64,000 nt of DNA, taken from the NCBI GenBank assembly GCA_023457715.1, contig JAEWKR010000161.1:1-64000 (forward strand). The letters are read 5' to 3'. Under the pieces are notes generated by a model. The model was not told the DNA's origin and made no database searches. It saw nothing but the letters and a program-made list of their open reading frames with translations. Position numbers and translations under genes: made by a program. The DNA comes from Verrucomicrobiota bacterium (GTDB taxonomy: Bacteria > Verrucomicrobiota > Verrucomicrobiia > Opitutales > Opitutaceae). Of the stretch, positions 59,849 through 64,000 are shown piece after piece. The number at the start of each line of letters is the position of its first letter. The stretch's first letter is position 1.

Positions 59849-60498
59849 GGCAGCACGGCGACGGGCCGGCAGAAGGAGCCGGAATGCGCCTTCAGGTTGA
59901 TGGGCAGCGCCCAAAAGGAAAACGGCTGCGGCAACTGGAAGACGTCAGGCGGAAAGCGCAGATCCTCGACGACCCAGCAGCCGGCGCCGAGCAGGATCTC
60001 GTGCGTCCGCGAGTTATCCGGTTCCGCCGCGCCGCCGATGGAATAGTGATCGATGCCCACCGCCCGGATCCCCCGCTCGACCAGCCATTCGGCCCCAGCC
60101 GGGGAAAGGAACGGCGCGTTTTGCAGCCAGTCCGCCGTCTTCGCGCGCCGGTCGCCCCACCCCGTCGCCAGCAGAACGATCCGGTCCGCCAGTTCGCCGA
60201 TGAGTCGGGGAGCCAGCGCCTCGGGCGTGATTGCCGTCTGTGCAGCGATCCCACGCAGGTCCGCGATCCGCGCCGGGCCGACGAAGGTTTCAAGCGGCAG
60301 ATCGTCGATTGCCCGTCCTCCGGCGAGCTTGTGCAGGGGCGCGTCGAGGTGGCTCCCCGTGTGGCTGGCCAACGTGAGCAACTCCATCCGCCAGCCGTCG
60401 GCGGGATGGTCCGCGATGCGTTGGATCGAGATCGGCGGATGCACCGGGCAGTTGGGTCCGGCATGCTCGATCGGCTGCGAAAGATCGATCAGCTTCAT
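59845..60498 (-). CDS. Cyclase-family metal hydrolase in the fucose operon
   Basis: A 217-aa protein of the kynurenine-formamidase/cyclase superfamily. The metal-binding motif is HTGSHLDAP (HxGTHxD), with MKLIDLSQPIEHAGPNCPVH at the start and RAVGIDHYSIGGAAEPDN near the active site. In this family it hydrolyses amide, lactone or C-C bonds. It is coupled by 4-bp ATGA overlaps with both the aldo/keto reductase before it and the dehydrogenase after it. It could fill the lactonase or final hydrolase role of oxidative L-fucose breakdown, since no other hydrolase is in the operon. That role is inferred from context only. Confidence 0.85.
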   Translation of the reverse strand: MKLIDLSQPIEHAGPNCPVHPPISIQRIADHPADGWRMELLTLASHTGSHLDAPLHKLAGGRAIDDLPLETFVGPARIADLRGIAAQTAITPEALAPRLIGELADRIVLLATGWGDRRAKTADWLQNAPFLSPAGAEWLVERGIRAVGIDHYSIGGAAEPDNSRTHEILLGAGCWVVEDLRFPPDVFQLPQPFSFWALPINLKAHSGSFCRPVAVLP

Positions 60499-61439
60499 GG
60501 TTGGTTTTCCGGGCGTCCGCTCGGCCAGCCCACGTTATGCACGGGTGCGAGGATGCGGCGCACGTCTGCGAGTAGAGCCGGCTCCGGCGACGACGCAAAC
60601 CGGCGCACGTTCTCCGCCACCCGGACGGGGTCCGCCATGCCGACCACGGTCACCGCGACGTCGGGCTCCGCGGCGGCAAACTGGAGGGCGAGCGTCGAAA
60701 GATCGGCCCCGCGCGCGCGGCAGAACTCGGCCGCCTCGCGGCACCGCTCCTTCACCGCCAGCGGCGCCGGATGCCAGTCGGGCGGACCGCCCGCCGTCAG
60801 CAGCCCCATCGCCAGCGGCGCGGAGTTGACGACCCCGACCTGCCGCGCCCGGAAGCCGGGGAGAAAAGCGCGCAGATGGTCGTCCAGCAGCGTGAGATGA
60901 CAGTAGGATTGCACCGTTTCCACCGCTCCGCCGACCGTCGCGAGGACCCGTTCGAACAGGTGCAGGTGCAGGCCGCTGATCCCGATGTGACGCGCCTTTC
61001 CCGCGGCCTGGATGCGCTGCAGCGCCGGAATCGTCTCCTCCACGATCTGCCGGAGGTCCCCAAACTCGATGTCGTGCGCCTGCAGCACATCGACCTCGTC
61101 GACGCCGAGCCGCGTCAGGCTTTCATCCACGCTGCGCTCCACCCGCGCCGCCGAGAAATCGAAATCAGCCGGCGAGGGCCCGTAGCGGCCCACCTTGGTG
61201 GCGAGCACGTACGCGGTCCGCGGCACGCCGCGCAGCGCCACGCCGAGCACGGACTCCGCCCGAGTCGCACCGTAGTACGGCGCGGTATCGAAGAAAGTGA
61301 TGCCCGCGTCCAGCGCGGCGCGCACGGCGGCGGTGGCCGCGGTCTGCTCCACGGCTCCAAAAACGCCGCCGAGCGACGAGCCGCCGAAGCCAAGGGCGGA
61401 AACGCGCAGGCCGGATTTGCCGAGGATGCGATAGTTCAC
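60495..61439 (-). CDS. Aldo/keto reductase, L-fucose dehydrogenase-like
   Basis: A 314-aa NAD(P)-dependent oxidoreductase, first gene of the operon. It shows the AKR pattern NYRILGKSGLRVSALGFGGS, DAGITFFDTAPYYGATRAES with the catalytic Tyr and Asp, and VDEVDVLQAHDIEFGDL. The family includes L-fucose (D-threo-aldose) 1-dehydrogenases that oxidise L-fucose to its lactone. Start GTG 61439 (MNYRILG) is chosen; the open frame continues upstream through the divergent promoter region. It overlaps the cyclase gene by 4 bp and is divergent from the AraC regulator, with a 14-bp repeat array between them. Confidence 0.88.
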   Translation of the reverse strand: MNYRILGKSGLRVSALGFGGSSLGGVFGAVEQTAATAAVRAALDAGITFFDTAPYYGATRAESVLGVALRGVPRTAYVLATKVGRYGPSPADFDFSAARVERSVDESLTRLGVDEVDVLQAHDIEFGDLRQIVEETIPALQRIQAAGKARHIGISGLHLHLFERVLATVGGAVETVQSYCHLTLLDDHLRAFLPGFRARQVGVVNSAPLAMGLLTAGGPPDWHPAPLAVKERCREAAEFCRARGADLSTLALQFAAAEPDVAVTVVGMADPVRVAENVRRFASSPEPALLADVRRILAPVHNVGWPSGRPENQP

Positions 61440-61459
61440 GGGACCGAAGGGGTGAGAAC

Positions 61460-61501
61460 GGGATTCGGGATGTGGGGTTCGGGATGCGGGACTCGGGATG
61501 C
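61460..61501. repeat. Three tandem 14-bp repeats in the fucose-operon promoter region
   Basis: Units GGGATTCGGGATGT, GGGGTTCGGGATGC and GGGACTCGGGATGC (61460-61473, 61474-61487, 61488-61501) with 2-3 differences each. They lie 21 bp upstream of the aldo/keto reductase start and about 115 bp from the AraC start. They could be regulator sites or a neutral microsatellite. Confidence 0.75.
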
Positions 61502-61616
61502 GCCGTCTTAACCCGGATCCCGCAGCTCGGATCGCGTAGTCCGTTTTCCCCAGCTTAGCCGAATGGCACAGAAACGGAATGGACGCGCTTTGCCCGGCTA
61601 TGGATATTCTTTGCGC

Positions 61617-62483
61617 ATGAAACGGGTGCTGCCGGCGTTTTCCCCTCTGGTGACGGAAGCGCGCTATTGCCATGTTCGACCGCTGGCAGGACGCCTTACC
61701 GGGCTCGGCCTGATCTGTGCCGGGGTCGAGTCCTGCCGGCCGGATTACCGTGTGGCCCGCTCCGACTACGCCTGCTGGAGCCTGGAATTTATCGGCGAAG
61801 GCGAAGGCTCCGTGACCCTCACGGGGCGGCACCACCCGCTCCGCCCCGGCACTGCCTTTTTGTACGGGCCGGGGGTCGCGCACGAGATCTCCACCGATCC
61901 CGACCGGCCGATGCGGAAGTACTTCGTGAATTTCTCCGGCGCCGCCGCGCGCGCCTTTCTGCGCCGGACGGGATTGAATCCGGGTGAGGTGCGGCGGGTG
62001 GCGGAACCCGACATCACGCGGCTGCTGTTCGACGAACTGCTGCGCGAGGGACAGAAGCCGGGCCACGTCGAGCTCGCCGACTCGTACCTCCGGCTCATCG
62101 TCCAGAAGACCGCGGAATTGCCCGCCGGCGCGGAGTTGACGCCCTCACCGGCGTACCGGACGTGGCTGCACTGCCAGCGGGTGCTGGAGGAACAGTACTG
62201 CACGCTGAAGGGGCTCGACGAACTGGCCCGCGCCACGCGCGTTAACCCGAGCCACCTGTGCCGCTTGTTCAAGCGCTTCGGCCGCGCGTCGCCTCACGCG
62301 GAGCTGACCCGAAGGAAGCTGAACCACGCCGCCGCGCTGCTGGCCACGACGCCCGAGCTGGTGAAATCCGTGGCGCTCCAGGTCGGCTACGACGACCCCC
62401 TGCATTTCTCGCGTCTCTTCCGCAAACACTTCGCCTGCTCCCCCCTCGAGTTCCAGCGCGTCCAGGCCCACGCCCCGCGGTGA
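61617..62483 (+). CDS. AraC-family transcriptional regulator (fucose operon)
   Basis: A 288-aa regulator. The N-terminal cupin sensor is ~30-140 (GEGSVTLTGRHHPLRPGT and AFLYGPGVAHEIS). Two helix-turn-helices follow at ~190-285, with LKGLDELARATRVNPSHLCR and LVKSVALQVGYDDPLHFSRL, ending in the FRKHFACSPLEFQ box. It is divergent from the fucose operon and probably activates it on binding fucose or a product. The 14-bp repeat array lies in the shared promoter region. ATG 61617 (MKRVLPAF) is chosen over an upstream ATG at 61563 because family sequence starts there. Confidence 0.88.
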   Translation: MKRVLPAFSPLVTEARYCHVRPLAGRLTGLGLICAGVESCRPDYRVARSDYACWSLEFIGEGEGSVTLTGRHHPLRPGTAFLYGPGVAHEISTDPDRPMRKYFVNFSGAAARAFLRRTGLNPGEVRRVAEPDITRLLFDELLREGQKPGHVELADSYLRLIVQKTAELPAGAELTPSPAYRTWLHCQRVLEEQYCTLKGLDELARATRVNPSHLCRLFKRFGRASPHAELTRRKLNHAAALLATTPELVKSVALQVGYDDPLHFSRLFRKHFACSPLEFQRVQAHAPR

Positions 62484-62518
62484 AGAACATGGCGCGCAGC
62501 CCAGACCCAGGCCGCCGC

Positions 62519-62712
62519 CTGAAGGCGGGACTACGACTCGGCCGCGGGTTTCGGGGCTTTGGTACGTTGTCCCGCCTTTAGGCGGAAGCCTGGTCAAATC
62601 CGCTCCCCCCAGGCCTCCCCCTGAAGGTGGGACTACCGACTCGGCCGCAGGTTTCGGGGCTTTGGTACGTTGTCCCGCCTTTAGGCGGAAGCCTGGTCGA
62701 ATCCGCTCCCCC
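62519..62712. repeat. Two tandem ~102-bp units carrying the REP-like repeat
   Basis: Copies at 62519-62620 and 62621-62712 share CTGAAGG(C/T)GGGACTAC, GACTCGGCCGC(A/G)GGTTTC, GGGCTTTGGTACGTTGTCCC, GCCTTTAGGCGGAAGCCTGG and TC(A/G)AATCCGCTCCCCC. They differ by a few substitutions and one base in length. The GTACGTTGTCCCGCC core is the same family as at 1-78 and 41842-41873. They fill the spacer between the AraC gene and the GH2 gene; no gene is seen in 62484-62797. Confidence 0.8.
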
Positions 62713-62797
62713 CTGTCGCCTGCCCGATTTGACTGGCCTGCAATTCCCGGTTTCGACCCGTGTCCATCGGTCCGCAAATCTGCCTGCCTCCCCCCCC

Positions 62798-64000
62798 ATG
62801 ATCCGTCCCCTGCTCTGCCTTGCGCTTGGCCTCCTCGCTTTTTCCGCCCACGCGAACCCGCAAACCCAGCGCGTGTATCTGTCCGGTACTGATAGCCGGT
62901 CCACCGTGGAATGGGACTTCAAGATAAGCGCCGGCGCCAAAGCGGGCGAGTGGTCGCGAATTCGCGTCCCCTCCAATTGGGAGATGCAGGGTTTCGGCAC
63001 GCTCAGTTACCATTCGCTGACGCCGAGCGAATCGGGCCATTACCGGCTTCGCTTTCCTTCCCCTCCCACCCGCACCGGCGATCGCGTGTTCCTCGTGTTT
63101 GAAGGGGTCATGACGGATGCCACCGTGCGGCTTAACGGGCAGAGCGCCGGCGAGAAGCACCAGGGCGGCTTCTATCGCTTCAAGCATGAGGTCACAACGC
63201 TGCTGCTGAGGGCGGGCGTTGAGAACGTGCTCGAGGTGGACGTCGACGAAACCTCCGCCAACGAGGGCGTGAACAAGGCCGAGCGGACCGGCGACTACTG
63301 GAATTTCGGCGGGATCTACCGGCCCGTCTGGCTCGAGATCGTGCCGGCGCAGTTCCTTGAACGGATCGCCATCGATGCCCGCGCCGATGGGTCGCTCACG
63401 GTTCACGGTTTCGTCGCTGGAGAGGGTTCGGCCGCCCGGCTCCGCGCTCGGGTGTTCGATCCGACGGGTCAGCCGTTGGCTCAGCCCCTGGAGGCGACCC
63501 TGGCCCGACGCGCACCCGGCCCGACCGGGGCCGAGTACGCCGCCCCACCGCTCAGCGGCAAATTCGCGGACATCCGCACCTGGACTGCCGAGACCCCGCA
63601 CCTCTACACCGTCGAGGTGGACCTGTTGGACCCGCAGGGCGCCGTGCTCCACCGCGTGCGCGACCGCTTTGGGTTCCGCACCTTTGAGATCCGCCGCGGC
63701 GACGGCTTCTATCTCAACGGTCGCAAGATCGTCCTCCAGGGCGCGAACCGGCATTCGTTTCACGTCGAGACGGCCCGCTGCCTCTCCGAGGAGGATCACC
63801 GGACGGACATCGCCCTGATGAAGGAGATGAATATGAACGCCGTCCGCATGTCGCACTATCCGCCGGATCGGCGGTTTCTCGAGCTGTGCGACGAACTCGG
63901 GCTCTACGTGCTGGATGAGCTGGCCGGCTGGCAGAAGGCCTACGACGCCGACGTGGGCCGGCGGCTCGTTCGTGAGATGGTGACGCGCGACGTGAACCAC
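62798..64000 (+). CDS. GH2 beta-galactosidase/beta-glucuronidase-type enzyme (partial, runs off right edge)
   Basis: The first 401 residues of a secreted glycoside hydrolase family 2 enzyme. A signal peptide (LLCLALGLLAFSAHA) is followed by a sugar-binding jelly-roll (WDFKISAGAKAGEWSRIRV, GVMTDATVRLNGQSAGEKHQ, DYWNFGGIYRPVWLEIV), an Ig-like domain (~185-300; IRTWTAETPHLYTVEVDLLD) and the start of the TIM barrel (GRKIVLQGANRHSFHVET, MKEMNMNAVRMSHYPPDRRF, GLYVLDELAG). The acid/base Glu region would be just beyond the edge. No stop codon is reached by 64000. It belongs with the glycan-degradation genes of this side of the window. Confidence 0.92.
   Translation, partial: MIRPLLCLALGLLAFSAHANPQTQRVYLSGTDSRSTVEWDFKISAGAKAGEWSRIRVPSNWEMQGFGTLSYHSLTPSESGHYRLRFPSPPTRTGDRVFLVFEGVMTDATVRLNGQSAGEKHQGGFYRFKHEVTTLLLRAGVENVLEVDVDETSANEGVNKAERTGDYWNFGGIYRPVWLEIVPAQFLERIAIDARADGSLTVHGFVAGEGSAARLRARVFDPTGQPLAQPLEATLARRAPGPTGAEYAAPPLSGKFADIRTWTAETPHLYTVEVDLLDPQGAVLHRVRDRFGFRTFEIRRGDGFYLNGRKIVLQGANRHSFHVETARCLSEEDHRTDIALMKEMNMNAVRMSHYPPDRRFLELCDELGLYVLDELAGWQKAYDADVGRRLVREMVTRDVNH

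Noticed and set aside
62519..62712. CRISPR-like array
   Set aside because: Only two long, nearly identical units and no unique spacers; same for the 14-bp and 31-bp tandem repeats.

Overview
The window is a GC-rich bacterial chromosome segment that looks like Verrucomicrobia of the Opitutaceae type. The evidence is a secreted protein with a VPDTGST-type C-terminal sorting tail (the VPDSG-CTERM class), a very large TonB-dependent receptor with an N-terminal carboxypeptidase-regulatory-like domain, periplasmic 'Reg_prop' sensor kinases, many secreted polysaccharide-degrading enzymes, and spacers full of small palindromic and low-complexity repeats. No rRNA, tRNA or CRISPR array was seen.

Layout. 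(1) 0.2-13.5 kb, signalling: a single-domain response regulator; an ECF sigma / anti-sigma / PDZ-protein operon closed by a terminator; an MHYT-domain histidine kinase; a probably 5'-truncated unrecognised protein just behind an inverted-repeat element; an SDR oxidoreductase; a 1232-aa Reg_prop-PAS-histidine kinase converging on a soluble Aer-type PAS receptor. (2) 13.1-16.4 kb: small membrane and lipoprotein genes and a broken chimeric gene. (3) 16.4-31.4 kb, accessory island: a lone Tn3-family transposase, a frameshifted secreted-protein remnant, then an RHS polymorphic-toxin-like operon (Ig/TSP3 secreted protein, TPR protein, 2079-codon RHS protein with an in-frame TAG, and hydrophobic immunity-like genes including a degraded duplicate), followed by a tyrosine recombinase and a small HTH gene. 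(4) 31.4-64 kb, glycan use: TonB receptor, rhamnogalacturonan acetylesterase-like protein, HipBA toxin-antitoxin, hybrid Reg_prop kinase, TonB-C-domain protein, a twice-frameshifted Sel1-repeat protein, a tail-specific protease, a GNAT acetyltransferase, sialate O-acetylesterase, a PL26-like exo-rhamnogalacturonan lyase, the VPDTG sorted protein, and a five-gene L-fucose operon (aldo/keto reductase, cyclase-family hydrolase, zinc dehydrogenase, FucP, esterase-GH29 fusion) divergent from an AraC regulator. A GH2 beta-galactosidase-type enzyme runs off the right edge.

How it works together (inference). The right half would import oligosaccharides from pectic or fucosylated glycans through the TonB receptor. 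Secreted lyases and esterases trim them, fucose is released by the esterase-fucosidase, taken up by FucP and oxidised by the reductase/hydrolase/dehydrogenase trio under AraC control. The Reg_prop kinases are the likely glycan sensors. The RHS block is a separate horizontally mobile conflict module.

The most interesting item is the RHS operon. Its roughly 300-aa hydrophobic tip matches no toxin I recognise. It is followed at a 4-bp overlap by a small membrane protein and then by a multi-pass membrane protein with a decayed tandem copy, which suggests a membrane-acting toxin and its immunity genes.
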